Program-made: the position numbers and the translations under genes | The notes under the pieces: generated by a model | Database searches by the model: none | What the model saw: only the letters and a program-made list of their open reading frames with translations | What the model was told of the DNA's origin: nothing | Assembly: GCA_905221605.1 (NCBI GenBank) | Contig: CAJNDS010002301.1 | Coordinates: 777,692 to 841,691 of the forward strand | Source: Symbiodinium natans | Taxonomy: Eukaryota; Sar; Dinophyceae; Suessiales; Symbiodiniaceae | DNA: 64,000 bases | Reading direction: 5' to 3' | Shown: piece after piece, positions 32,701 to 40,000 of the stretch | Numbering within the stretch: the stretch's first letter is position 1 | How the letters are laid out: the number at the start of each line of letters is the position of its first letter

Positions 32701-34536
32701 TCTCTCTCTCTCTCTCCCAGCTTCTCTCTGATACTCTGTCTCAGCATCACCGTGCCTGACCCGTCCTCGAGTTGCGCGTCTCGATCTGTACAACCTGCTT
32801 TTTCGGGGACCCCAGCTTTGCATGCATTGCCCCCAGTTACTGGCAACACTGCACAGCAGCAGGTGCAAAAACAACTGCAACTGCAAAAGTGTGCACACAA
32901 TGCAGCTGCAAAACCGCAAACACTGTAACTACAAAAGCACAAAACTGCAACTGCAATAAGCCTGGAACTGCAAACGCTGGAAGTTGGAAGAGAGAAGCCT
33001 TTAAACTTGAACCTTTAAGCTTTCTAGGAATTTCCCCTGAAAAGCCAAAGTGGCAGTTCGACTTAAGCCTGGAACCCAAAAAAAGCCTTCCCAAGTGAGT
33101 CGCAGACAGTTCCAACGTTGGAAAGGCATGAAGTTGGAAGCTTTGAAAAAAAACCCTAAACCCTAAACCCTAAACCCTAAACCCTAAACCCTAAACCCTA
33201 AACCCTAAACTTGAAAGTTAATCTGAAAAATCGAAGAGTTAGAAAGGTCGTGCGAGACATTCGGCAGGGCACCTTACAGCTTGTGCTGGCTTTTACCATA
33301 AACCGTTCAGCTCGCAAACCCCGTGGCCAAGGAGAGGGTGTAAGGGTTTAGGGTTTAGGGTTCAGGGTTTAGGGGAGTTCTGCACCTGCTTGGCGCGAAA
33401 ACGCCCCAAGAGCTCCACCCAGTGCCTCGACGCAGCCTGGCCGACAGGTTTTGGGATTGAGACTTGAGGGCGTAAGCCTCAGCCGTTTTAGGGTTTGGGG
33501 TTTAAGGTTGAGGGTTTAGGGTTAAAACGATGTAGGCGATTGAGGACCAGGCTTGTGTACGGTCAGGGCAGTCTCACTCCGAAACCCGAAACCATAAGCC
33601 CGAAGCCCCAAAACCCCAAACCCGAAGGCCTAAGCCCTTCATGGGTTGAGGTCGCAGGGCTTCAAAGGCTTCGGGGCTTAAAGGCTTTCGGGCCTTAGCA
33701 GGCTTCGGCTTAGGAGGCGTTAAGCTTTAAGGTAGCTCCAAAAACGTTGAACAAGGATGGTTTAGGGTTTAGGGTTTAGGGTTTAGAGCCCAGGGATGGT
33801 TGCAATGAGCAGCCAGGCAGGACTCGAAGCCCTGAACCCTCAACCCTAAAACCCTACCAACGCACAGATGCAGGACCAGGATTGCCGTATCTCTACACAG
33901 GCAGCCTTCTTTCAACCCTAAACCTGCACCCCAAGACCCGAAATCCGAAACCTGAAACAACCCTGCAAACCTTGAAAAAACAAAAACCGCAAACCTCAAT
34001 TGCTGCCATTCACGCCCAAACACAAAAACCTGAAAACAAGTCCTGAACCCAAAACTACCATATACACCCTATGAGGTCGAGAAGCCCTAGTAACCCCAAA
34101 AATGTGTATGAAAACAAACAATGCGTGTTTTAAGGCTTGTTTGATATTCTGCTCTGTTGGACTGATGGCATACTACTATTTTCAACACAACCCTAAACCC
34201 TAACCCCTACCGTAAGGGCGCCTGGAGCTCGGCTTGCAGCTGGGCGTCGCCATTGCTGGCCCCACCTGCCAGCCGGTCGAGAGGGTTTAGGGTTTAGGGT
34301 TTAGGGTTTAGGGTTTAGGGTTTACGGTTTGGGCAGTTTAGGGTTGAGGGGGGTCAGGGGGCTTGGTATGTTTAGCCTTAGGATTTAAGACTTATAGGGC
34401 TGGCTCAAGGGCGCGCACTCTATTGTCGGCCTTCCAGGATGTGTTCCACGCAGGCGGGCCGTATGGGGAGGTGGCTCCAGTGGCTGTCTTCCACGCGGTG
34501 CTTGAGATTCCTTGGCGGGCTTTGAAGCTTTCAGGG
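26697..34536 (+). CDS. Plus-strand multi-exon gene(s), product not recognised
   Basis: At least 15 short islands read as protein on the plus strand, most with good borders: 26697-26790, 27291-27457, 28256-28354, 29112-29170, 29371-29420, 29567-29643, 29721-29812, 30052-30130, 30347-30420, 30848-30930, 31267-31358, 32145-32288, 33247-33339, 33373-33447 and 34400-34536. Peptides are polar and mixed, with no family I can name. Introns hold telomere-like repeats. Whether this is one gene or several is unknown; a possible stop at 27858-27860 argues for at least two. Confidence 0.6.
26813..26885. mobile_element. MITE-like element, family 1 (right half degenerate)
   Basis: Left end CTTGGGATGTTCTCCCGTAT and core TTCATAGGGATTATAATTGG present; the right terminal repeat is lost beyond CCAATCCTTAAAC. 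Confidence 0.7.
27291..27457 (+). CDS. Exon with GTAAGG donor; starts by translating telomere-like sequence
   Basis: A GAGTTTGCAG acceptor and TTGCTT|GTAAGG donor bound 167 bp: LRFRVDILQAISDFEPSANV then LDAFQLSARQGQAQYSQQLH then RSAAGRTHAPANATC. The first codons CTT AGG TTT AGG GTT are a telomere-type repeat read as LRFRV. Gln/Ala-rich, probably helical; no family recognised. Confidence 0.7.
27669..27860 (+). CDS. Possible terminal exon, hypothetical
   Basis: The plus frame ends ACKKLDEQKLQKMTELSWAF then CLSEVFLAQGDLYKPTDIDA then QVNIRIWK, stop. The composition is protein-like (charged, helical). The upstream border is not fixed; a minus frame (27638-27925) overlaps. Confidence 0.45.
   Translation: MVPWSLRAPFSHGHSACKKLDEQKLQKMTELSWAFCLSEVFLAQGDLYKPTDIDAQVNIRIWK
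28256..28354 (+). CDS. Exon of exactly 33 codons; donor in telomere-type repeat
   Basis: A CTACCTTTGCAG acceptor and ATTGGG|GTTTAGGG donor bound 99 bp in phase 0: LYSDRHSEAFIVMTKPGTIQ then SRALAPKSTPRIG. One of the cleanest exons in the window. Confidence 0.75.
28545..28712 (+). repeat. CCCTAAA variants: CCCTATAA and CCCTCTGAA sub-arrays
   Basis: CCCTAAA units mixed with CCCTATAA are followed by about five perfect CCCTCTGAA nonamers (about 28668-28711), a secondarily amplified variant. Confidence 0.9.
28885..28928 (+). CDS. Short exon candidate
   Basis: The plus strand reads DFSQEESNPAHAKP between a TTTAGGG array and CCCTAAA repeats. Borders uncertain. Confidence 0.35.
28999..29105 (+). repeat. 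CCCTGAA variant array followed by CCCTAAA
   Basis: About nine perfect CCCTGAA heptamers (28999-29069) pass into CCCGAAACCCCAAA and then CCCTAAA units, showing local homogenisation of a single-base variant. Confidence 0.95.
29112..29170 (+). CDS. Exon candidate
   Basis: The plus strand reads GAHTSQLLQACQLAFALWA, helical in character, ending before AGGGCTTAAGG. Borders approximate. Confidence 0.5.
29371..29420 (+). CDS. Exon candidate with TACTGCAG acceptor
   Basis: A TTAATTACTGCAG acceptor precedes FYVRYAWSARSRSLSH. Donor uncertain. Confidence 0.45.
29567..29643 (+). CDS. Exon candidate
   Basis: The plus strand reads YQLRGTSGTQSMLNRPAYFS then RQDGDA before CCCTAAA repeats. A minus frame (29354-29632) overlaps; I favour plus from its neighbours. 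Confidence 0.45.
29721..29812 (+). CDS. Exon candidate with AAG|GTGGGG donor
   Basis: The plus strand reads PKFMNTASPSASSPKEISPG then SRSLVFSWVK. The alternative frame (AQVHEYSIAFCKLA) is also open. Confidence 0.45.
29821..30005 (+). repeat. CCCTAAA array with CCCCTAAA octamers
   Basis: CCCTAAA units enclose about six CCCCTAAA octamers (29915-29966). Confidence 0.9.
30052..30130 (+). CDS. Exon candidate, Pro/Ser-rich
   Basis: The plus strand reads VYGEPKSPEPTGNPLKSPEA; three K-S-P or E-P-type motifs suggest a flexible, possibly phosphorylated segment. Confidence 0.45.
30347..30420 (+). CDS. Exon candidate
   Basis: The plus strand reads STGEQEPGKYEALHAPGPMT then ILGGS. Flanked on both sides by CCCTAAA variants. 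Confidence 0.5.
30848..30930 (+). CDS. Exon candidate with GT donor
   Basis: The plus strand reads LLPDSGCSRRAILLNAHAIY then EEA|GTACCTTGTAGGG. Confidence 0.5.
31267..31358 (+). CDS. Exon with GCTGCAG acceptor
   Basis: A TTGCTGCAG acceptor precedes FGDSAISRQSQGLPMRTASP then VKPEASGMQK; AAGA|GTCGGG is the likely donor, followed by a TTTAGGG array. Confidence 0.6.
31364..31425 (+). repeat. TTTAGGG array
   Basis: About eight perfect units directly downstream of the exon ending at 31358. Confidence 0.95.
31612..32094 (+). CDS. Hypothetical protein, 160 codons, longest simple frame of the plus block
   Basis: The plus frame is free of repeats and contains TPAPYFNLNDILNDNEPLIW, TISCDMDKQMCTTWAWYPSR and EFSIKVASGGSHNAAAIV; the C-terminal end runs into telomere-like sequence. 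Two other plus frames and one minus frame are also open, so coding is only moderately supported. No family recognised. Confidence 0.4.
   Translation: MGSEMWLLQSRCRGEDCFCGLAQTPAPYFNLNDILNDNEPLIWRMPATVSNKKHSKQQRRPILHSPCEVRSHHEGGTNKHQQPVTISCDMDKQMCTTWAWYPSREQSFEFSIKVASGGSHNAAAIVSPSSVRDGACKGAPPLVNLKATGLGFAIQGSNPN
32145..32288 (+). CDS. Probable terminal exon, 47 codons plus stop
   Basis: The plus strand reads DMYEEFPNHSERPRETAIYV then PAGQGYGVLNPAMGGSRCVD then EAHTLHH, TAG. Clearly protein-like. The IYVPAG...LNP stretch faintly recalls cupin or JmjC folds, but too little is present to assign. The acceptor is not certain because an upstream TGA lies in frame at 32139. Confidence 0.55.
   Translation, partial: DMYEEFPNHSERPRETAIYVPAGQGYGVLNPAMGGSRCVDEAHTLHH
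32287..32400 (+). repeat. Dispersed repeat, family 3
   Basis: AGGATGGCCCTTAAAACCCT then CTGAAAAATATTCC and TGAATATGATCCTCTTAA match the copies at 25963, 42941 and 59941. Confidence 0.65.
32545..32740. repeat. CT-rich / GA-rich inverted pair
   Basis: A (CT)n-TTTCTTTCTT tract is followed after GGGGGCATGAGG by AAGAAAGAAAG-(AG)n, then CT again. The halves are inverted copies and could form a long hairpin or triplex; the apparent Ser/Leu or Arg/Glu frames are artefacts. Confidence 0.85.
33153..33210 (+). repeat. CCCTAAA array
   Basis: About eight perfect units. Confidence 0.95.
33247..33339 (+). CDS. Exon of exactly 31 codons with GTAAGG donor
   Basis: Borders TAGAAAG| and GAGGGT|GTAAGG give 93 bp in phase 0: VVRDIRQGTLQLVLAFTINR then SARKPRGQGEG. 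No family recognised. Confidence 0.65.
33373..33447 (+). CDS. Exon with CAG|GT donor
   Basis: EFCTCLARKRPKSSTQCLDA then AWPT, donor CCGACAG|GTTTTGGG. The acceptor is probably the TTTAG of a preceding telomere-type unit. Confidence 0.6.
33796..33910 (+). CDS. Two short exon candidates
   Basis: The plus strand reads MVAMSSQAGLEA at 33796-33832 and NAQMQDQDCRISTQAAFF at 33858-33911, separated by CCCTAAA-type sequence. Borders not fixed; a minus frame (33769-34023) overlaps. Confidence 0.35.
34208..34284 (+). CDS. Exon candidate
   Basis: The plus strand reads LELGLQLGVAIAGPTCQPVE followed by R and a TTTAGGG array. Confidence 0.45.
34400..34536 (+). CDS. Exon candidate, hydrophobic
   Basis: The plus strand reads ARTLLSAFQDVFHAGGPYGE then VAPVAVFHAVLEIPWRALKL, with donor TCAGGG|GTTCTT. 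Strongly protein-like; no family recognised. Confidence 0.6.
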
Positions 34537-34559
34537 GTTCTTACTTCTCCAATCCAGGG

Positions 34560-34986
34560 AAAACAAGGTTAAGCTGTATTATTCCCACTAAATACGGAAA
34601 CCCAAAAAGTTTAAAGTTCAGCTTGTGGCTAAGAAAGACCAATGCCACCTCTGGTACTAAAGGCACTATCGCAAGGTAACCCTTAGGGCTAGACATGCTA
34701 ATCAGACTACTAGAAAAAAACAATACTAGTAAAGTCCTAGAACTAAAAATCTCTGACGCCCTCAACCATAAACCCAACAAAACTTCACCCTCAGCCCGAA
34801 GTCCTACCGCTCTCGACAGCGAAACCTAAATTCTAAACCCTCAATCCTAAGCCCTAAATCCTAAACCCTGGGCCCTAAACCTCAAACATTATACCTTAGA
34901 TCCTACACCTTAAACCCTACACCTTAAGCCTGTAGTAGCGAATATTTGAGACTCCTCCGCCTCCAAACATCCCCCTAAACCCTCCG
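34560..34986. other. AT-richer spacer, no supported gene
   Basis: Only a doubtful minus frame (34541-34780) and CCCTAAA variants (34815-34925). Probably the 3' side of the plus block facing the 3' side of the minus gene at 35304. Confidence 0.5.
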
Positions 34987-35038
34987 TCGTGACCTTGGTT
35001 GACATCTAGCATGCCGCAGGGTGCAACCAAGGTCACGA
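34987..35038. promoter_or_regulatory. Perfect 15-bp stem, 22-nt loop hairpin between convergent genes
   Basis: TCGTGACCTTGGTTG (34987-35001) and CAACCAAGGTCACGA (35024-35038) are exact inverted copies. It lies downstream of both the plus block and the minus gene ending at 35304. A 3'-end or RNA-structure role is inference. Confidence 0.6.
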
Positions 35039-35303
35039 GTTGACAATTGCCAATGAAGACTGCACGCTTTTCAAGCGCAACGTCCTTGAGTTGCAGGAAC
35101 AAAAGTTTGTGGGTCGGTGGGTTCAAGAGATGCATTGGGTTGAAACGTGCACCTCACTCCGACACCCTGTAAATGATGAAGATCCGAATGTCCCTCTGAC
35201 TTCACCGGAGGGCCAGACGAAAGAGAAACTGCAACAAGACAAGCTGCGCTTTAAAACCGCATTCGTGCACGATTGGCACTCAACATGCAAGCTGCCTGCG
35301 GTC

Positions 35304-36770
35304 TCACTTTTTCCACGCGAAAGTAATGTCCTCCCATGATCCTCCACCAGCGGATCCTGCACTGAGGCGCCAATGATCACCGCCGAATAGGCCGCCAACC
35401 TTTCGCAATCCCACTCTCCCGGACCCATGCTGTTTCCCATCCGAAATGACCGACATGGTGAAGGCATCAAATTCATCTGGCAGGCCACCATTGAAATACT
35501 CAAAAGAACTGGTGTAAGAGCGTGCGTATTGCACCTCGAAAGTGGCGGCGAACTGGGAGTCTGCCGGTCCGATGAGGTGGTCGCCGGAATCTTGGTGGAC
35601 GTGCAGCCACTTGCCAGCCCCGCGGCCAGTCTTGAGCTGGATCTTGAAGTTCGTGCCCTCGCTGCCATGCACATGGAACGCCATGACCTCAGCCCAATTC
35701 TCCGACTCCAGCCCGAGACGGTCATAGCCGTAGCTGCCGTGCGTGTGGAAGAAATTCTTGCCACCGGAGGAACTGTAGCCATATTTGTAGAGCTTGGCGT
35801 TGCGCACAACAGTTGTAACAGCGAGCAGCTGTCTGACGGTGTTGGTCTCACACGCCTGCGTAGCTTTGCCACCGGTTCCTGTCGGATCCATGCAAAGCCC
35901 GCTAGGACTCTCCAAATGAAACATCGTCCCCGAAAATGGGTTCGACCGCCTCACTTTCCACACAGCAGCAATATCGCATTCCCCGGTTTCCAAATAACTT
36001 AGATGGAGAAGCTTTTTCTCGCGCACACATCGACCATCATGGGCCACCAGCTTGGCTATACTAGCGAACTCTACGTATTTGAAGCGTTGGGACCTCTTGC
36101 CTTGGCAGCGGGAAAACTCCACGTAGTTGTTTTCGGTTCTGGACAAGCAAACGTTGCCTGCTCCGACTCCCAACAAGACACTGTAGTCGCTCGAGCTGGC
36201 CGAGCTGGCCGAGCTGGCCATGTTGGCCGAGCTGGACATGTTGACAAGCGAAGCCCCCGACGTCTCCATCGCGCTGATGTCATTGACATCACTGCTGCTG
36301 GCTATGGGTGCAGCTTCCCACTCGGCTGCGTGGCTGTGCTGCAATGTTTGTGCCCGCTGCAGCATCGTAAGCCCGTCAGTCGGCTTCAGGCCCTGGCTGC
36401 CAGTGCCCGCATTGCAGTCGCTGCTTGAACTCGGGAGCGCATGCGCAGCCAAAGGGCACAGGCCCAAAAGCACTGACACAAGGCACAGGAACAACATGTC
36501 CGAGGAGCACGAGGAGCGAGGGAAACACTTTTGAGCAGCTTGCAGCTTTCCTAGCACTCGGCAGGCATGGACAGCTCCTCTAGCAAGAACTGCATCGCTG
36601 GCGCAATCCATACTCACTGCATCTAGTCTACGGATGTAGCTCCAGCTGAGACGTTGGTTCAGGCTGGCAGGTGTGGGGTTTTGGGAGTTGAGGCAAAGGG
36701 TTTCCAGAGCTACCGAGGAAGGGCCTGCTGAGGACAAGCTGGCTCGCAGGCTGTTTCCTTTTCTTTCCAT
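35304..36770 (-). CDS. Predicted secreted ricin-B-like (beta-trefoil) protein, intronless
   Basis: 488 codons in one uninterrupted frame, the only long non-repetitive ORF in the window. An internal Met at residue 92 (ATG at 36497-36495) begins a classic signal peptide, MLFLCLVSVLLGLCPLAAHA, so translation probably starts there, giving about 397 residues; the 91 upstream codons may be 5' leader. After the signal come DGLTMLQ, a Ser/Asn/Ala-rich linker (MSSSANMASSASSASSSDYS), then a domain with beta-trefoil features (GNVCLS, DGRCV, PSGLCMDPTG with paired Cys), and a second domain with His/Gly/Trp motifs (HVHQDSGDHLIGPADSQ, ending SWEDITFAWKK). Ricin-B folds bind sugars in many families; no catalytic domain is seen. 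Lack of introns beside intron-rich neighbours suggests retroposition or transfer. Moderately sure of secretion, less of the fold. Confidence 0.8.
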   Translation of the reverse strand: MERKGNSLRASLSSAGPSSVALETLCLNSQNPTPASLNQRLSWSYIRRLDAVSMDCASDAVLARGAVHACRVLGKLQAAQKCFPRSSCSSDMLFLCLVSVLLGLCPLAAHALPSSSSDCNAGTGSQGLKPTDGLTMLQRAQTLQHSHAAEWEAAPIASSSDVNDISAMETSGASLVNMSSSANMASSASSASSSDYSVLLGVGAGNVCLSRTENNYVEFSRCQGKRSQRFKYVEFASIAKLVAHDGRCVREKKLLHLSYLETGECDIAAVWKVRRSNPFSGTMFHLESPSGLCMDPTGTGGKATQACETNTVRQLLAVTTVVRNAKLYKYGYSSSGGKNFFHTHGSYGYDRLGLESENWAEVMAFHVHGSEGTNFKIQLKTGRGAGKWLHVHQDSGDHLIGPADSQFAATFEVQYARSYTSSFEYFNGGLPDEFDAFTMSVISDGKQHGSGRVGLRKVGGLFGGDHWRLSAGSAGGGSWEDITFAWKK

Positions 36771-36849
36771 TGTCCAGATACGGTCAGTGCTCTCAGTTAC
36801 GATTTCCGCTTCTCAAGTACCCTGAATATGAGTGACCAACATAAGACAG

Positions 36850-36866
36850 GGACCCCCCCCCCCCCC
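36850..36866 (+). repeat. Poly-C tract in 5' flank of the secreted-protein gene
   Basis: A C-run of about 15 nt within 100 bp upstream of the longest possible start of the minus gene. No TATA box or spliced-leader acceptor could be assigned. Confidence 0.6.
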
Positions 36867-36995
36867 AAACAGGCCGCAACTTAGCGAACAACAAAGGCGT
36901 GGCGGTTCCTTAAACCCAAACCCTAAACCCTAGGCCCTAAACCCCAAACCCCAAACCCTAAACCCCAAACCCTATAAACCCTAAACCCTAAACAC

Positions 36996-37096
36996 AGTGC
37001 TGAGGCACAAGTCCCCTGCCAAGATGACGGTCTTGCCCTTGCTGCGCTGGCGCGACATGGCTTGCTGAAGGGCCTGGCGCCGCCAGGGGGAGGAAT
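36996..37096 (-). CDS. EEP-family exon with G-D-L motif
   Basis: A CCTCGTCAG acceptor and GCACT|GTGTTTAGGG donor bound 101 bp: SSPWRRQALQQAMSRQRSKG then KTVILAGDLCLST. R-x-x-A-L followed by a basic loop and hydrophobic-GDL is the EEP strand carrying the catalytic Asp. The residue two after Asp is Cys (TGC) where the family has Asn. Confidence 0.72.
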
Positions 37097-40000
37097 CTGA
37101 CGAGGATTGCCTTATACCCTAAACTCTAAACCCGAAACTCTGAACCCGAAACCCTAAACCTTAAACCCCTTAACCCGAAACCCTAAACCCTGACTTAAGC
37201 CGAAACCCTATACCCTAAACCCTGAAATCCCCCGAGAGAAGCCCTGAACTTGAGAAGATTTGTGGGTGGCTGAGGGTCGGGCTCAGTTTCTTCTCAACCC
37301 TATCGAACACGGTAGGATTTGCTGGTTTTAGGGTTTAGGATTTCGGGTTTAGGCCCACCATCATAAGAATTGAAGCCCCTAAGCCCAAGACCCCAAGCTC
37401 CTCCTCAAGTCCTCACCCGGAAACTCCTAAAGCCCCCAAACCCCTAATCCCCTCAAGTCCTCCCCTAAACCCCTCATATCCTGGACCCCTAAACCCCTCC
37501 AGCGCGGGGTTCGTGCGGATGTGCGTGGATCGAGCATGCCCACACCAGAACTCCGCACCTATGAGTCCATCCAAACATCTCAACCCACGAGATCCAGGAG
37601 TAATTTGGGAATACAATGGGTGTTCTTTTTGGTTTACAGTGGATTAGAAGGGAACCTAAGCCCAAATAAATGGGAATAAGGGCCTAGTCTGGGTCCTAGC
37701 CCAAGAGAACCCCGAGATCCGACTAAACCCTAGACACCCACACCTTGGGACGTTCCCCCCTTGACGGGAATGTAGTACCCCCGATTACAATCCCGATTCA
37801 GGACTGTTAGCATGGCGGAACATCCCAACCCAAACCAGAACCCCAAACCAAAACCCCAAACCCCAAACCCCAAACCCTAAACCCTAAACCCTAAACCCTC
37901 CTAAACTTAAATGTTTCACATCCTCAACCCTAGACCGCAAGCCTGCAGCCAGCGCATCTTGAAGGGCAGTCTCATGCCTGTCTTTAACTTTTAGGGCTCA
38001 GGGTGTAGCTTGCTTGTTCATCGGGTATATACATTCAAAAAAGGCAGCTTTTTTTGAAAGATGACGAGCCATTTTGGCCGAGTCTTCGAGTGGCAGTAGC
38101 CCTGAGATGATTATTTGGGGGGGGGGGGGGGGGGGGTGCATGCAACAGGGTTTAGGGTTTAGGGTTTAGGGTTTAGGTCTTAGGTTGAGGGCTTACGCCA
38201 CCACCAGGCCAGGCATCCTTGCTTTGCTCGATATATGGCAGACACCCACAAATCACCTAAACTCGAAACCCGCAAGCCTCAACCCTCAACCCTGTTTCTC
38301 GTTGTGCTCTTGAATCCCATCTTTCCGAGCTCTCGGGTCCTCGGTTCGTTTTTCGGATTGAGGCTTTTGAGAAACTTCAGAGATTGTTCAGGCTTTCATT
38401 TGGGGTTGAGTGTTTAGTGTTTTGAGGTTGAGTGTTTAAGGTTTACCATGATGTCGTCCGGCAGAGCTGCAGCAGTCGATCTCGGCCCACAAACTCGACA
38501 CCAGCCGGGGCAGGAAACACCACAAATCTGCAGAGGTCGTTCATAGCTTATAAAGGCCGGTGGCCTCTTCATCTGTTGCCCTTAGATACCCCAATAAGGA
38601 CCCCCAGGAACCCTACATCAAGAGACCACCAACCCATATAATTCATGGCTCCTGTAAGAGTTGAAATCCCCCTCCCCTCACATCCCTGAAGTGGACTATC
38701 TGCATCCCCTCCACGCTGTTACGGTTTTAGGGCTTTGTAGGCAAACCCCAAACCCCAAACCCGAATTAAACCCTAAACACTAGACCCCGAACCCTCAAAC
38801 CCAACCCGAAACCCCAAATCCTAAACCCGAAACCCCAAACCGGGGATGCTGGCCTCCAGCGCTGTTCGGCACGTAGACGTTGAAGACCTGGGCTTAAAAA
38901 CGCCCTAAACGCAACAAAAACAAGCAAGTTTTGCACCCTAAAACAACTAAGAACCAGGGGTATACGTGATCCCCAAGGGTCCATGTACCCAGCAGGTACC
39001 AACAACCCTAAACCCAAACCCTAAACCCTAACCCCAAAACCCAAACCCCAAACCCTAGGCGATCAGAGTACTTGGCCGAGGGTTTTAGGGGGTGCTTCAG
39101 CAACATGGCTGCACGGAAGCCCACCAAGTCTGACGTGTTTAGGGGTTTAAGGGTTTAGGGGTTTAGGGTTTAGGGTTTCGGGCTTGGGGTTAAGGGGCCC
39201 CTGAAGAAGGGACCAGAACTTGGGGAGCTGACCCCTGCAAGGGTTGAACTTAGGAGCAAGAAGCCCCTAAACCCTAAACCCCTAAACCCCTAAACCCAAA
39301 ACCCCTAAACCCTCAACCCTAAACCCTAAACCCTCAACCCTAAACCCAAAACCCTAAGCCCTGCAGGGGTTGAATTGAGGAGCCAAGGAGCCACAAACGC
39401 GCCGTGGTCCGTGAGGAGACAGCGGCCTGACCACTCCAAAATTTCCCCTAGGGTTTAGGGTTTAGGGTTTAGGGTTTAGGGTTTAGGGTTTAGAGTTTAG
39501 GGTTTAGGGCTTATGGTTCCTGTATAATTACTTTATAATCAGATTTGAAGTACGATAGGGTACATGCCCCCCCCCCCCCCCCCCACTCAATTTTAGGGTC
39601 CATTTGGTCCTCAGGGTCTACAGCCCTGAAGCTTCGGACTATCTGTTCAACCTACATTCAACCTAGAAAACCCTGATTAAGCCTCTCTGCCCCCTAAAAC
39701 CTAAAATCCTTGAAGGAGACAAGAAACCCGGTGGAAAAACCGATTAACCTAAGCCTGAAACCCTAAGCCCTAAACCCTGAACCCTAAACCCAGTACCCTA
39801 AAACCCCCCGAGTCAGTCCAGCCTTCGGCATCTAGGTCTTGGCACTGGAGTGGCGCGTTGTCGGCCTCGCGGCGGCGAAGAGCAAGAATCCCTACACTGA
39901 CCGGAAACTTGACTACGCTTTCGATGTTTGGGGTTTAGGGTTTAGGGCTTGAACTTTGGGGTTTGAGTTGGGAGAGCGGATTTCGGAATGAGGGCCGGAC

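Noticed and set aside
32443-32942. ORFs of 158 and 136 codons with RERERERE and SLSLSLSL stretches
   Set aside because: They cross the CT/GA inverted pair and read through a repeat on both strands.
35123-35872. 249-codon minus ORF and 191-codon plus ORF (35427-36002)
   Set aside because: Both are alternative-frame shadows of the secreted beta-trefoil gene at 35304-36770.
38060-38090. Dinoflagellate spliced-leader relic (GCCATTTTGGC at about 38069)
   Set aside because: Only the central 11 bases match the spliced leader as I know it; the CTCAAG end and the CCGTA start do not, so chance is likely.
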